49,682 nt of DNA from Halovibrio variabilis (GTDB lineage Bacteria > Pseudomonadota > Gammaproteobacteria > Pseudomonadales > Halomonadaceae). Positions within the stretch are counted from its first letter, which is position 1, and each line of letters begins with the position of its first letter. A program made the translations under genes and the position numbers. The stretch covers positions 1-49,682 of the forward strand of contig NZ_BJXV01000023.1 in the NCBI RefSeq assembly GCF_007991175.1, written 5' to 3'. Shown piece after piece: positions 35,527 to 44,146 of the stretch. The notes beneath the pieces are model-generated. The model was given only the letters and a program-made list of their open reading frames with translations, ran no database searches and was not told the origin of the DNA.

Positions 35527-35624
35527 AGGGTCGCGAGCTAACGCTTGCTTCCACCGCTGGCATTCTCAGGCTGATAGAGATAGCGCCACCCTTGCGCGAT
35601 AAGGCACCAATAAAGGAGAGCTAT

Positions 35625-35966
35625 ATGGATTGTCTGTTTTGCAAAATCATCAAGCGCGAAATTCCCGCTGATATCGTCTATGAAGATGACCACGTGCTGG
35701 CGTTTAATGACGTCAATCCCAAGGCGCCCGTGCATCAGCTGGTTATTCCTAAAAAGCATATCGCCACGCTCAATGATATTGAGGAAACCGATCTTGCCTT
35801 GGTGGGGCGGCTTCAATTAACCGCCGCCAAACTTGCCCATGAGCAGGGCTTTGCCGAAGACGGCTACCGAGTGGTGATGAACTGCAACGAAATGGGCGGG
35901 CAAACGGTCTATCATATCCATATGCATTTGATGGGCGGGCGTGCATTCACTTGGCCTGCCGGTTAA
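35625..35966 (+). CDS. HIT family nucleotide-binding protein (HinT-like)
   Basis: 113-residue histidine-triad protein, probably a purine nucleoside phosphoramidase of the HinT branch. The triad is YHIHMHLMGGR with H97, H99 and H101; the N-terminus MDCLFCKIIKREIPADIVYED is typical, with a CxxC. ATG 35625 follows AAAGGAGA, which excludes an 11-residue longer frame. It lies between prkB and coq7. Confidence 0.94.
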   Translation: MDCLFCKIIKREIPADIVYEDDHVLAFNDVNPKAPVHQLVIPKKHIATLNDIEETDLALVGRLQLTAAKLAHEQGFAEDGYRVVMNCNEMGGQTVYHIHMHLMGGRAFTWPAG

Positions 35967-36017
35967 AGCCATCAAGCGATATCACACCGCGAGGACCGCG
36001 AGAGAGGAAACGCTGCC

Positions 36018-36659
36018 ATGGATCGTCAACACAGCTGTTCAGACCGCATGATTCATCAGTTTGATACCATTTTACGTACGCTTGTCCCCCATGCGGCGTC
36101 TGCTCAGCGTAGCAATCCCGCCGAAAAAGTCGCCGATGGGCCGTTAGACGGCCAAGAACGTCGGCTTTCATCGGGCGCAATGCGGATTAGCCACACCGGC
36201 GAAGTGTGCGTTCAAGCGCTGTATCAGGGCCAGAGTGTCACGGGCTCGCATGGCCAAGCCGGCAAGCAAATGGCGCAGTCGGCGCTCGAGAAGATCGATC
36301 ATCTAGCATGGTGCGACGAGCGTCTGGCGCAGTTGCAAAGCCGCACTAGCTACTTAAATCCGCTGTTTTATGTTGCTTCGTTTGGCATTGGCGCGGCGAC
36401 GGGCGCGGTAAGCGATCGCATCAGTTTGGGGGCTATTGCAGCCACCCAAGAGGAGGTAGGCAAACAGCTGGAAACGCAGCAAACAGCATTACCGGCTGGC
36501 GATCACCGCTCCCGCGCCATACTACGGAAAATCGCCGTGGATGATGCCCATCATGCTCAGCTTGCTCTAGAAGCCGGTGGCATACGTTTTCCTACACCGG
36601 TGAAGTGGGGAATGCGCCTTGCTGCAAAAGTAATGTCCAAAAGTGTCTATAACCTTTAA
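36018..36659 (+). CDS. coq7: Coq7-family demethoxyubiquinone hydroxylase
   Basis: 213-residue member of the Coq7 diiron monooxygenase family, which hydroxylates C6 of demethoxyubiquinone in the penultimate step of ubiquinone synthesis. Whole-length match: RISHTGEVCVQALYQGQ (ligand E62), DHLAWCDERL, the SFGIGAATGAVSDRISLG membrane-associating region, and GGIRFPTPVKWGMRLAAKVMSKSVY at the end. Odd: some diiron ligand positions differ from the usual E, ExxH, E, ExxH set. K92 stands three residues before H95, and D176 three before H179; the third Glu may be E145 with Q144 beside it. ATG follows GAGAGGAAA. Confidence 0.88.
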   Translation: MDRQHSCSDRMIHQFDTILRTLVPHAASAQRSNPAEKVADGPLDGQERRLSSGAMRISHTGEVCVQALYQGQSVTGSHGQAGKQMAQSALEKIDHLAWCDERLAQLQSRTSYLNPLFYVASFGIGAATGAVSDRISLGAIAATQEEVGKQLETQQTALPAGDHRSRAILRKIAVDDAHHAQLALEAGGIRFPTPVKWGMRLAAKVMSKSVYNL

Positions 36660-36723
36660 AACTAAGCCAGCTTTGAAGCTAAGGGCACGCGTTGGCAGCG
36701 ATCAGTGAGTGAATCCTGGAACC

Positions 36724-36750
36724 AAAAGGCCCCGCACAGCGGGGCCTTTG
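36724..36750. terminator. Bidirectional terminator between coq7 and ettA
   Basis: Perfect 11-bp stem AAAGGCCCCGC/GCGGGGCCTTT with an ACA loop. It gives TTTG on the plus strand and TTTTGG on the minus strand, between the two convergent genes. Confidence 0.88.
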
Positions 36751-36772
36751 ACAGTGGAAACGTTGCCTGCTG

Positions 36773-38434
36773 TTAGGCGTCAATCCGCCTGTACTTCATG
36801 CGCTTAGGTGTGTCGTTACCGACCCGCTTTTTATGATCCTCTTCATACTCTGTATAGTTGCCTTCAAATAAGACCACTTCAGAATTGCCCTCAAAGGCCA
36901 TAATATGCGTGGCGATACGGTCAAGGAACCAGCGGTCGTGAGAAATCACCATGGCGCAACCTGGGAAGGCCAACAGTGCGTCTTCCAGCGCCCGTAGGGT
37001 TTCGATGTCCAGGTCGTTTGACGGCTCATCGAGCAGCAATACGTTAGCGCCTTGCTTGAGCGTTTGGGCGAGCTGCAAGCGGCCACGCTCACCGCCGGAA
37101 AGCTCCGATAAGCGCTTCTGCTGGTCGTTGCCCTTGAAGTTGAAGCGACCCACATAGGCGCGAGAAGAGGCTTCATAACCGTTAATGTTGAGAATATCCT
37201 GCCCGTCAGAAACGGCTTCCCAAACGGTTTGCTTATCGTCTAACGCGTCGCGGAGCTGTTCAACGTAGGCGATATCGACCGTTTCGCCGACCACGACTTC
37301 ACCAGCGTCCGGCTGTTCTTTACCGGTTATCAATTTAAACAGGGTCGATTTGCCGGCGCCGTTACCGCCGATAATCCCGACAATTGCCCCCGGGGGAATC
37401 GTAAAAGACAGGTCTTGATAAAGCAGTTTGTCATCGAAGCGCTTGGCCACATTATGAAATTCGATGACTTTGTCCCCCAGGCGTGGTCCCGGCGGAATGT
37501 AAATTTCATTGGTTTCGTTGCGCTTTTGGAAATCGCCTGACTGCATTTCTTCAAAGCGGTTAAGGCGGGCTTTGCTTTTAGCCTGGCGACCTTTAGCGTT
37601 ACTACGCACCCACTCAAGCTCTTGCCTGATCGCTTTCTGACGCGAGGCTTCTTGCTTGGACTCCTGGTTCAGGCGCTGTTCTTTCTGTTCTAGCCACTGG
37701 GAGTAGTTACCCTCAAACGGAATGCCTTGGCCGCGGTCCAGCTCAAGAATCCAGCCTGCTACGTTATCTAGGAAGTAACGATCGTGAGTAATCGCCACCA
37801 CCGTGCCGCTGTAATCGTGTAAGAAGCGTTCGAGCCAAGCCACTGACTCGGCGTCAAGGTGGTTGGTGGGCTCATCGAGCAGCAGCATGTCGGGGCTAGA
37901 AAGCAGCAGGCGACAAAGCGCTACGCGGCGCCGTTCACCACCTGAAAGATTGCCCACTTTGGCATCCCAGGGAGGCAGGCGTAGCGCCTCGGCGGCGACT
38001 TCAAGCTTACGCTCAAGGTTATGAGCGTCCGCTGCTTCAATAATATTTTCAAGCCGCGCCTGCTCGCTGGCCAACGCATCAAAGTCGGCGTCGGGCTCAG
38101 CGTATGCGGCATAGACGCCATCCAGCTTCTCTTGCGCTTCTTTGATTGCCCCTAGCGCCTCTTCAACAGTGTCGCGGACGTTTTTTTCGTCATCTAGCTG
38201 CGGTTCTTGGGGAAGGTAGCCAATATTGATGCCGGGCATCGCACGAGCCTCACCTTCAAACTCTTTATCGACACCGGCCATAATGCGCAGCAGTGTGGAT
38301 TTACCCGAGCCGTTAAGCCCGAGCACGCCAATTTTGGCGCCTGGGAAAAACGACAGCGAAATATCTTTGAGAATTTGCTTTTTGGGCGGCACTACTTTGC
38401 CAACCCGGTTCATGGTGAAAACGTATTGCGCCAT
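36773..38434 (-). CDS. ettA: Energy-dependent translational throttle protein EttA
   Basis: ABC-F ATPase that binds the ribosomal E site and gates entry to elongation by ADP/ATP ratio. 553 residues (E. coli 555). Two ABC cassettes: Walker A GLNGSGKST and GGNGAGKST, signatures LSGGERRRVAL and LSGGERGRLQL, Walker B LLLDEPTNHLD and LLLDEPSNDLD. The linker with the charged arm (NQESKQEASRQKAIRQELEW, then RQAKSKARLNRFEEM) lies between them. The second Walker B has Ser where many homologues have Thr. No membrane domain. Start at ATG 38434 has a weak ribosome site. Confidence 0.96.
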   Translation of the reverse strand: MAQYVFTMNRVGKVVPPKKQILKDISLSFFPGAKIGVLGLNGSGKSTLLRIMAGVDKEFEGEARAMPGINIGYLPQEPQLDDEKNVRDTVEEALGAIKEAQEKLDGVYAAYAEPDADFDALASEQARLENIIEAADAHNLERKLEVAAEALRLPPWDAKVGNLSGGERRRVALCRLLLSSPDMLLLDEPTNHLDAESVAWLERFLHDYSGTVVAITHDRYFLDNVAGWILELDRGQGIPFEGNYSQWLEQKEQRLNQESKQEASRQKAIRQELEWVRSNAKGRQAKSKARLNRFEEMQSGDFQKRNETNEIYIPPGPRLGDKVIEFHNVAKRFDDKLLYQDLSFTIPPGAIVGIIGGNGAGKSTLFKLITGKEQPDAGEVVVGETVDIAYVEQLRDALDDKQTVWEAVSDGQDILNINGYEASSRAYVGRFNFKGNDQQKRLSELSGGERGRLQLAQTLKQGANVLLLDEPSNDLDIETLRALEDALLAFPGCAMVISHDRWFLDRIATHIMAFEGNSEVVLFEGNYTEYEEDHKKRVGNDTPKRMKYRRIDA

Positions 38435-38537
38435 GGAAATCCGTTAGGTTGATGGAAAAAACATGCTATTGGCTAGGCTCAGATGATAGTGGTCTGCGCC
38501 AGGAAAGGCCAGACAGCAAGGTGTCGACGTTAACCAA

Positions 38538-38560
38538 GCCTTCTCAGAGGCTGAGAAGGC
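38538..38560 (-). terminator. Terminator hairpin after the PA3496-like gene
   Basis: Perfect 10-bp stem GCCTTCTCAG/CTGAGAAGGC with an AGG/CCT loop, 18 bases beyond the stop on the minus strand, followed by TTGGTT. It likely ends that small transcript before ettA. Confidence 0.65.
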
Positions 38561-38578
38561 CGAGCGAAAGGCTGGCGC

Positions 38579-38791
38579 TTATTCTTCTTCGTCCCAGTCA
38601 TCCTTAATCACACGCTGCAAACGGCGCTCTTCAAGCCAAGCTTCTACTTGACGCCGTGCGCGCAGGCTGTCCGCCTTACTGGGTTTGCTTTTAGCGTAGG
38701 CGTCGTCATTAACGGCGTCCAGGCTTTCAAACTCGTCAGCGTCGAGTGTATCGGTAGTATAAGTTTCACGACTTAAGGGGTCACGGCTCAT
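38579..38791 (-). CDS. Small acidic protein, PA3496-like
   Basis: 70-residue charged protein. It resembles the PA3496 family of putative envelope integrity proteins from pseudomonads: an acidic N-terminal half and a C-terminal helix LRARRQVEAWLEERRLQRVIKDDWDEEE (given here by its span, residues about 43-70). The ATG at 38791 has GGAGGG seven bases upstream; a longer frame from 38851 has no ribosome site. No signal peptide or membrane segment. Naming is moderate confidence. Confidence 0.72.
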   Translation of the reverse strand: MSRDPLSRETYTTDTLDADEFESLDAVNDDAYAKSKPSKADSLRARRQVEAWLEERRLQRVIKDDWDEEE

Positions 38792-38975
38792 GGTATGCCC
38801 TCCAACCCAGCCGGCGTACCGGCATCTTAACGGCTTTACTTGTTTACTCAATCGGCCTACAAATTCAGTCTACAAGGTAAAGCGCCTGGCGCAGTTTAAA
38901 CGCCTTGCCGCTGTATACCGCCCGTTGGGATGAAGTTCAAGCCCTGGTCACCTTTTTTTGTGAGAAAGTCAATGT

Positions 38976-39410
38976 TCAGCTGTTTTTTTGCTGCTTTTGC
39001 AATTCCGCCAGTGCCAGCTGCGCCTCTACTCGTTCGGTGACGTCTTTTTGTACCCCGATGTAATACATCAGCTTATCGGCTTCGTCATAGACCGGCGTAA
39101 TGGACAGTTCATTCCAGAACATGGTGCCGTCTTTGCGATAGTTGCGCAGTACTTCACGCGACGGTCGGCCGTCTTTAAGTGCCACTCTAATGGCGTCTAG
39201 GCCATCCTGGTCGCGGTCTTCATTCTGTAAAAAGCGACAATCGCGGTACAGAATTTCGTCCGCACTGTAGCCCGTTAAGCGTTCAAAGCCTTTATTGACG
39301 TAGATGAGGATATTTTCATCCCCTTCTTGTTCGGCAACGACAATGCCGTCTTCCGATGCGTCAACAATGCGTTCGAGCAGCTCAGGGCTGATCAAAGGAG
39401 ATCGTTTCAT
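38976..39410 (-). CDS. Short LOV blue-light receptor protein
   Basis: 144-residue stand-alone LOV (PAS) domain protein, very like the Pseudomonas putida short LOV proteins PpSB1/PpSB2. The core is DGIVVAEQEGDENILIYVN, then ILYRDCRFLQNEDRDQ with the photoadduct cysteine C58, then VLRNYRKDGTMFWNELSITP and YYIGVQKDVTERV. A C-terminal helix (about 122-144) follows, the likely dimer/signal helix. There is no effector domain, so the output must be through a partner. Start at ATG 39410 behind CAGGAA; the frame continues upstream to 39530 but that part has no LOV features. It has its own promoter between it and the MFS gene. Confidence 0.93.
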   Translation of the reverse strand: MKRSPLISPELLERIVDASEDGIVVAEQEGDENILIYVNKGFERLTGYSADEILYRDCRFLQNEDRDQDGLDAIRVALKDGRPSREVLRNYRKDGTMFWNELSITPVYDEADKLMYYIGVQKDVTERVEAQLALAELQKQQKNS

Positions 39411-39495
39411 CAATGGGTTCCTGTTGCAGCTCCAGTCCTTTCCGTAGACCACGCCATGCGCTAGCTCTGTGGTCAAGCGGGATGTCCAATTGCTT

Positions 39496-39523
39496 ATTAT
39501 AGGCAGCATAGCAAATGCTCCAA
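39496..39523 (-). promoter_or_regulatory. Probable promoter of the LOV gene
   Basis: On the minus strand TTGGAG (39518-39523) and a perfect TATAAT (39496-39501), spacer 16. It lies about 85 bases upstream of the LOV start codon, inside the 224-base gap after the MFS gene. Confidence 0.5.
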
Positions 39524-39634
39524 CCCACAACGGCTATTCTGCTCCATCATGGCGAGCGTTGCTCCGCATTGCAATCTTGACCACTATCTTAATATTAGCT
39601 GTCTTGCGTTTCATTCACGATATGCGTGGGGAAC

Positions 39635-40948
39635 TTATTCAACTTCGGGCAACTGTTGCGCACATAGCATCGCGCCTAGGGCGGTGCCCGCCAGGAATAA
39701 CAGCAATATGGCGCTGCCAAACCACTGGGCAAGGGCACCGATAAAGCCACCGACAAGGAGCATTAAAAGCCCGGTCAGCGTATTAGAAAGGGCAACGTAA
39801 AGCGCGCGATTATCTTGGCTCGCCATATCGACCAGGTAAGTTTTGCGGCCTAGGCGAACGCCGTGGTGCACAATAACCAATAGTGCATAAACCCCTGCAT
39901 ACGGCCAGATGCTTTGTGTCCATGCCCCCGGTAGCCATACCAAGCTGGCACCTAGCGAGCAGCAAATGGCCGTTCCCATGGCTGCATCACGCATTGTGCC
40001 GCGGCTGGAGTGGTCGGCGCGCTTCCCCCACAGTGGGCTTGCCAGCATGGCGGCGATGCCGGATACCACGATCAAAATACCTAGGCCGCCGAGGTCAGTA
40101 CCGCTTTGGTTTTGTCCCAATAGGGCTAAGTAGGGCAGGGCGAGTGCACTGGATAGCAGCAGCGCCCGGGCAAGATTGAAGTGCAAAAACGTGCGGTCGT
40201 CCTTCAGTAAGGATAGGCCAAGCTTAATGCTATCCCAGCCGTTTTCTCCGCCTTTTATAGCGCCGGGCTCTTCTTCTATACGCGCCGCTGCCATACCATT
40301 TAGCAGCCAGCCGGCCGCAGCAATGCTCAGCAGCCCTGCCACCACTAAGTTACCAGGGCGGTCGCCAAGCAGCATTAAAATGGCGCCTGCCACAAGCGTG
40401 GCACCGCCAGCGATGCTGCCGCTCCAGCCCATTAACGTTCCGCGGCGTCCTTTCGCAATCGTTTTGCCCAGCACATCCTTGGTGGCGATAGAGGACAAAC
40501 CACGTGCCAGCGAGAGTAGCACCAGCGTGGCCAATACCAAGGCGCCGCCCAGGCTGCCCCCCGCGACGAGAGCCAGTACAGCAAGCACCAGTGCCGAAAG
40601 TGCCTGTATGAGCGCACCGGCCACCCATATCCATTTCCGCTGGGGTTTTACGCGAATGAAACCGGCGACAAAAATTTGCGGTAATAGCGCACCTGATTCT
40701 CGAATCGGCACTAGCAAACCCACCATCCATACCGGCGCGCCGATCAGCCCCATCAACCAGGGCAAGACCAGACGTGCGCTAGAAAGCTCGTCAGCCAGCT
40801 TATTGCCTAAAGCAGCCAATAAGTGCCGGCTGAAGTTGCGTGGTTCGTGGTGGCAGGCGTCTTCAGGTATGTCGTCGCACATGCGACTATCGTCATCGCC
40901 TGTCAGCCACTCATATAATCGCGATTGAGAAACGTCTTGTTCGGCCAT
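39635..40948 (-). CDS. MFS transporter
   Basis: 437-residue major facilitator protein with about 12 membrane helices in two blocks. The first 55 residues are soluble and acidic with several Cys/His (MCDDIPEDACHHEP), unusual for MFS proteins and a possible metal-binding tail. Central charged loop at about 225-240. The block MASPLWGKRADHSSRGTMRD resembles the MFS motif A region of the second half. Substrate unknown. ATG follows AAGGAGC. It is upstream of the LOV gene on the same strand but separated by 224 bases with an own promoter there. Confidence 0.85.
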   Translation of the reverse strand: MAEQDVSQSRLYEWLTGDDDSRMCDDIPEDACHHEPRNFSRHLLAALGNKLADELSSARLVLPWLMGLIGAPVWMVGLLVPIRESGALLPQIFVAGFIRVKPQRKWIWVAGALIQALSALVLAVLALVAGGSLGGALVLATLVLLSLARGLSSIATKDVLGKTIAKGRRGTLMGWSGSIAGGATLVAGAILMLLGDRPGNLVVAGLLSIAAAGWLLNGMAAARIEEEPGAIKGGENGWDSIKLGLSLLKDDRTFLHFNLARALLLSSALALPYLALLGQNQSGTDLGGLGILIVVSGIAAMLASPLWGKRADHSSRGTMRDAAMGTAICCSLGASLVWLPGAWTQSIWPYAGVYALLVIVHHGVRLGRKTYLVDMASQDNRALYVALSNTLTGLLMLLVGGFIGALAQWFGSAILLLFLAGTALGAMLCAQQLPEVE

Positions 40949-41094
40949 GGGCGCTCCTTGGCGGTTATGATTTATCTCGAGTGGCGATGTCCTGTCCTAT
41001 TGCTTGCCCCGTCTTGGGCTATCTATCCCAATCTATTTCAAGGTGACAGAATGTCCACTTAGGATGCCATATTAACTTGCCAAGGAGATCAACG

Positions 41095-41364
41095 GTGTCA
41101 CGTATTCAAATTCGTTATTGCACACAGTGTCAGTGGCTGCTGCGCAGCGCCTGGTACGCCCAAGAACTGCTTTCCACTTTTGGTGAAGGCCTGAGCGAAG
41201 TATCGCTAGCCCCTTCCCATGGGGGGACGTTCGAGATTTGGTACGACGACGTGCTGTTATGGGAACGCAAACGCGATGGTGGCTTTCCCGATATCAAGCT
41301 TGTTAAGCAACGCGTACGCGATCAGCTAGAGCCTGGTCGGGATTTAGGGCATATCGATCGATGA
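41095..41364 (+). CDS. SelT/SelW/SelH (Rdx) family protein
   Basis: 89-residue thioredoxin-like Rdx protein. The redox motif is YCTQCQWLLR with C9 and C12; here Cys replaces the selenocysteine of eukaryotic SelW. The later block GGTFEIWYDDVLLWERKRDGGFPD is typical of the family. The start is GTG 41095 seven bases after AAGGAGA. Its TGA overlaps the ATG of the DMT permease (ATGA), so the pair is translationally coupled. Confidence 0.93.
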   Translation: MSRIQIRYCTQCQWLLRSAWYAQELLSTFGEGLSEVSLAPSHGGTFEIWYDDVLLWERKRDGGFPDIKLVKQRVRDQLEPGRDLGHIDR

Positions 41365-42230
41365 GCCGGGATCGTCAGGCGATCCTTTATGGGTTAGGGG
41401 CCGTGGCGCTATGGTCAACCGTGGCGACTGCTTTCAAAGTGGCCCTTGCTTGGATGAGCCCGCTGGAGCTGATGTGGCTTGCCGCGCTAGTTTCCTGGGC
41501 GTTGATGGGGGCGCTGGTCATCAAGCGGGGCGAGATGCTCACGGCACTGAGTGCTGGCTGGAAAACAGCCGCTTGGGCGGGGTTAATGAACCCTGTGGCC
41601 TACTACCTGGTGCTGTTTGCCGCCTATGACCGCCTGCCTGGGCAAGAGGCGATGGCGCTGAATTACACCTGGGCGTTAGCTATGGCATTGCTTGCCGTGC
41701 CGCTATTGGGGCATCGGCTAACGCGCGCGGATGTGGCCGCTGGGCTGGTCGCCTATGCGGGCGTGTGGGTGATTGCGACCCGCGGCGATGTGTTGAATGT
41801 CAACTTTGCCGACCCTTTGGGAGTGGTCTTTGCGCTAGCCTCCACGCTGTTATGGGCGCTTTATTGGCTGCTTAATGCGCGGGACAAACGCCCCCTGTTG
41901 GTCGGGCAATGGCAAAATTTTAGCGTTGGCCTCCCCGTGTTGACCCTTCTATTACTGTTTGGCCCCGGTTTTCAGTGGCACGGATGGCCTGCCTTTGGCG
42001 CTGGGGTGTATGTAGGGCTGTTTGAAATGGGCGTGGCGTTTATTTTGTGGCAGCTAGCGGTGCACACGGTGTCACGTACGGCCAAAGTCTCTAACCTAAT
42101 TTTTCTTTCGCCACCGGTGTCACTGTTGCTGCTTTTTGTTGTCGTCGGTGAGTCAGTTTATCCTTCGACGCTTGTTGGTTTGGCGTTGATTTTAACTGGG
42201 CTAGGCTGGCAGCAAAGGTGCCAAGCCTAG
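41361..42230 (+). CDS. DMT superfamily permease (EamA)
   Basis: 289-residue membrane protein with ten predicted helices in two EamA repeats (about 7-135 and 148-285). Typical drug/metabolite transporter pattern, for example LGAVALWSTVATAFKVAL at the start and TVSRTAKVSNLIFLSPPVSLLLLF near the end. The substrate cannot be inferred. Coupled to the Rdx gene by a 4-base overlap. No terminator is clear behind it. Confidence 0.9.
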   Translation: MSRDRQAILYGLGAVALWSTVATAFKVALAWMSPLELMWLAALVSWALMGALVIKRGEMLTALSAGWKTAAWAGLMNPVAYYLVLFAAYDRLPGQEAMALNYTWALAMALLAVPLLGHRLTRADVAAGLVAYAGVWVIATRGDVLNVNFADPLGVVFALASTLLWALYWLLNARDKRPLLVGQWQNFSVGLPVLTLLLLFGPGFQWHGWPAFGAGVYVGLFEMGVAFILWQLAVHTVSRTAKVSNLIFLSPPVSLLLLFVVVGESVYPSTLVGLALILTGLGWQQRCQA

Positions 42231-42614
42231 CGTGAGATAGGTTGGATGATGCAGATTGAAACCTTTTGTTACTATTGCTTACATTAGTTATTCTGATGTA
42301 GTATCTAAGCATTAGTCTACATTTAGGTAAAACATAGTTAAGGCATAACTAGTCAAAACGTAAGTAGTCAAAAAATAAGTAGTCAAGACATAGCAGTGGG
42401 CTTGAGTTCCTGTAATAAACAACGTTCATACGTCGGGTACTAGAGCTAATCGATACTAAGGTCAATTGCGGTATGGAAGCCGGGAATGGATGCGCCACCT
42501 GAACATCGTGAGTGTTAGGTGAGTCCCGCGACAAAAAATAACGTATCAATTGCTATCGGTGATTGCAGTGGTTTTGCTGCATTTGCTGTCTCATATTCCA
42601 TGAGGGGACCACAG
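42231..42614 (+). promoter_or_regulatory. 384-base regulatory gap ahead of the secretion operon
   Basis: No gene is credible here. The region is AT-rich and holds a possible promoter (TTGCTT at 42275-42280, TAGTAT at 42299-42304, spacer 18), followed by three 15-bp direct repeats at 42349-42393. An open frame continues upstream from the lapE start to 42519, but without ribosome site or signal-peptide logic. The long leader suggests regulated expression of the adhesin secretion operon. Confidence 0.45.
42349..42393 (+). repeat. Three 15-bp direct repeats upstream of lapE
   Basis: The core AGTCAA(A/G) recurs at 42351, 42366 and 42381, exactly 15 bases apart, with surrounding bases also conserved (xTAGTCAAxAxxTAx). 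They lie about 45-90 bases after the possible promoter. Could be binding sites for a regulator or simple slippage repeats. Confidence 0.7.
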
Positions 42615-44123
42615 ATGAAAAAAATCAGTTGCACCAAAGGGCTTTACCAACAGTTTGACTTGACGCGTACTATGCAGGCAGCCGCTATCGGCACCAGTCT
42701 GATACTCCTTCCGCTCAGCCAGGTGGTGGCGCAACCACTACCGTCAGATATGGCCATACCGGGTTCATCCAACCTGCAAGAGACAGTCCAGCAGGCGATC
42801 ACCCAGAACCCGGAAGTCAATTCGGCATTCCGCGCCTTCAATGCGGCAGGGTATGATAGAGACGAAGCCTGGGGCGGTTATCTGCCAAGCGTGGATGCCA
42901 CTGCTGGCGTAGGGCGAGAGTCTGTCGGAGGGGATGGTCGGGGTAGCTATGACACCGACTACGTGCAGCTCGAACTAACCCAAATGGTTTACGACGGTTT
43001 TGCAACTGCCGGTCGAGTAGAGCAGTTGGACCGGGCAGAACTAGTACGTTACTACGAACTATTAGGTGCCAGTGAAACAGTCGCCCTGGAGGCGACCACG
43101 GCCTACGCGGATGTGCTTCGCTATCGTGAACTGATTCGCCTGGCACAGGATAACTACCGCCAGCACATGCGGGTCTACGACCAGATTGAAGAGCGCGCGC
43201 TTTCCGGTGCAGGCCGCGGTGTTGATCTGGAGCAGATTACCGGCCGTGTTGCATTAGCCGAATCCAATCTGTTGACAGAAGCCTCCAATCTGCACGATGT
43301 CTCTGCCCGCTATAACCGTATTGTTGGTGATCTGCCGGTTGAAAACCTGGCGCCAGCGCCGGAGCTGTCTGAGGAATTACCTAGTTCGGTGCAAGAAGCG
43401 GTTAATCTGGCTTTTGAAGGTAACCCGGATTTCCATGCCGCTATTGAAGACATCGCCGCCTCTCGCGCAGAGCAAGACATCGCGCAGGCAGGTTTTCATC
43501 CGCGTGTTGATATCGTTGGACGTACCGGCAGTAATAATGATGACTCGGCGGCAGTAGGACGCCGTGACCAGAGCAGCATTGAGCTTGTCGCCAGCATGAA
43601 CCTATACCGGGGTGGCTCAGACTTGGCCTCATTTCGTGCGGCGAGCGAGCGCATTGAGGAAGCCGTTGATAATCGCGAGCTGGCCTGTCGCAACGTTCGT
43701 CAAACCACCCAAATCGCGTACGCGGATACCCATCGGTTGCGTGAGCAGATGCGGTATTTGAATCAGCACCGCCAATCCATTGACCGCGTGCGCGGCGCCT
43801 ACCAGCAGCAGTTCGACATTGGCGAGCGCACCTTGCTTGACGTGCTGGACAGCGAAAACGAGTTCTTTGAAGCCAGCCGAGCCTACGTTAATGCTCAGTA
43901 CGACGTGGCCATTGCGGATGCCGAGACGCTAGCGTCAATGGGTCATCTAATGCGTACTCTGAACGTATCGCGCGCTGACATGCCTAACTTATCAGAACTG
44001 GACAGCGATGGTGTTGAGCTGGATGCCGACGCTATCTGCCCGACTCAAGCACCTGCCAACTATACTCTTGATGACTTGATTGGCAGTCGATTTACTGGCG
44101 ATAACGACCTGAATCGTTCTTAG
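42615..44123 (+). CDS. lapE: TolC-family outer membrane protein of type I secretion (LapE-like)
   Basis: Outer membrane channel component of a type I secretion system for a LapA-type adhesin. 502 residues. A signal peptide (LILLPLSQVVAQP, cleavage near residue 40) leads to two outer membrane efflux (OEP) repeats. Typical TolC features: LQETVQQAITQNPEVNSAF, TTAYADVLRYRELIRLAQDNY, and DIGERTLLDVLDSENEFFEASRAYVNAQYD near the C-terminus. The ATG at 42615 has GAGGGG seven bases upstream. First gene of lapE-lapB-lapC-luxR; a 12-bp hairpin stands between it and lapB. Confidence 0.92.
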   Translation: MKKISCTKGLYQQFDLTRTMQAAAIGTSLILLPLSQVVAQPLPSDMAIPGSSNLQETVQQAITQNPEVNSAFRAFNAAGYDRDEAWGGYLPSVDATAGVGRESVGGDGRGSYDTDYVQLELTQMVYDGFATAGRVEQLDRAELVRYYELLGASETVALEATTAYADVLRYRELIRLAQDNYRQHMRVYDQIEERALSGAGRGVDLEQITGRVALAESNLLTEASNLHDVSARYNRIVGDLPVENLAPAPELSEELPSSVQEAVNLAFEGNPDFHAAIEDIAASRAEQDIAQAGFHPRVDIVGRTGSNNDDSAAVGRRDQSSIELVASMNLYRGGSDLASFRAASERIEEAVDNRELACRNVRQTTQIAYADTHRLREQMRYLNQHRQSIDRVRGAYQQQFDIGERTLLDVLDSENEFFEASRAYVNAQYDVAIADAETLASMGHLMRTLNVSRADMPNLSELDSDGVELDADAICPTQAPANYTLDDLIGSRFTGDNDLNRS

Positions 44124-44146
44124 TCCAGCGAACCAATGAGGCTAAA

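Noticed and set aside
42519..42614. Longer lapE start adding 32 residues
   Set aside because: The extension has no ribosome site and would bury the signal peptide; ATG 42615 has GAGGGG at proper distance.
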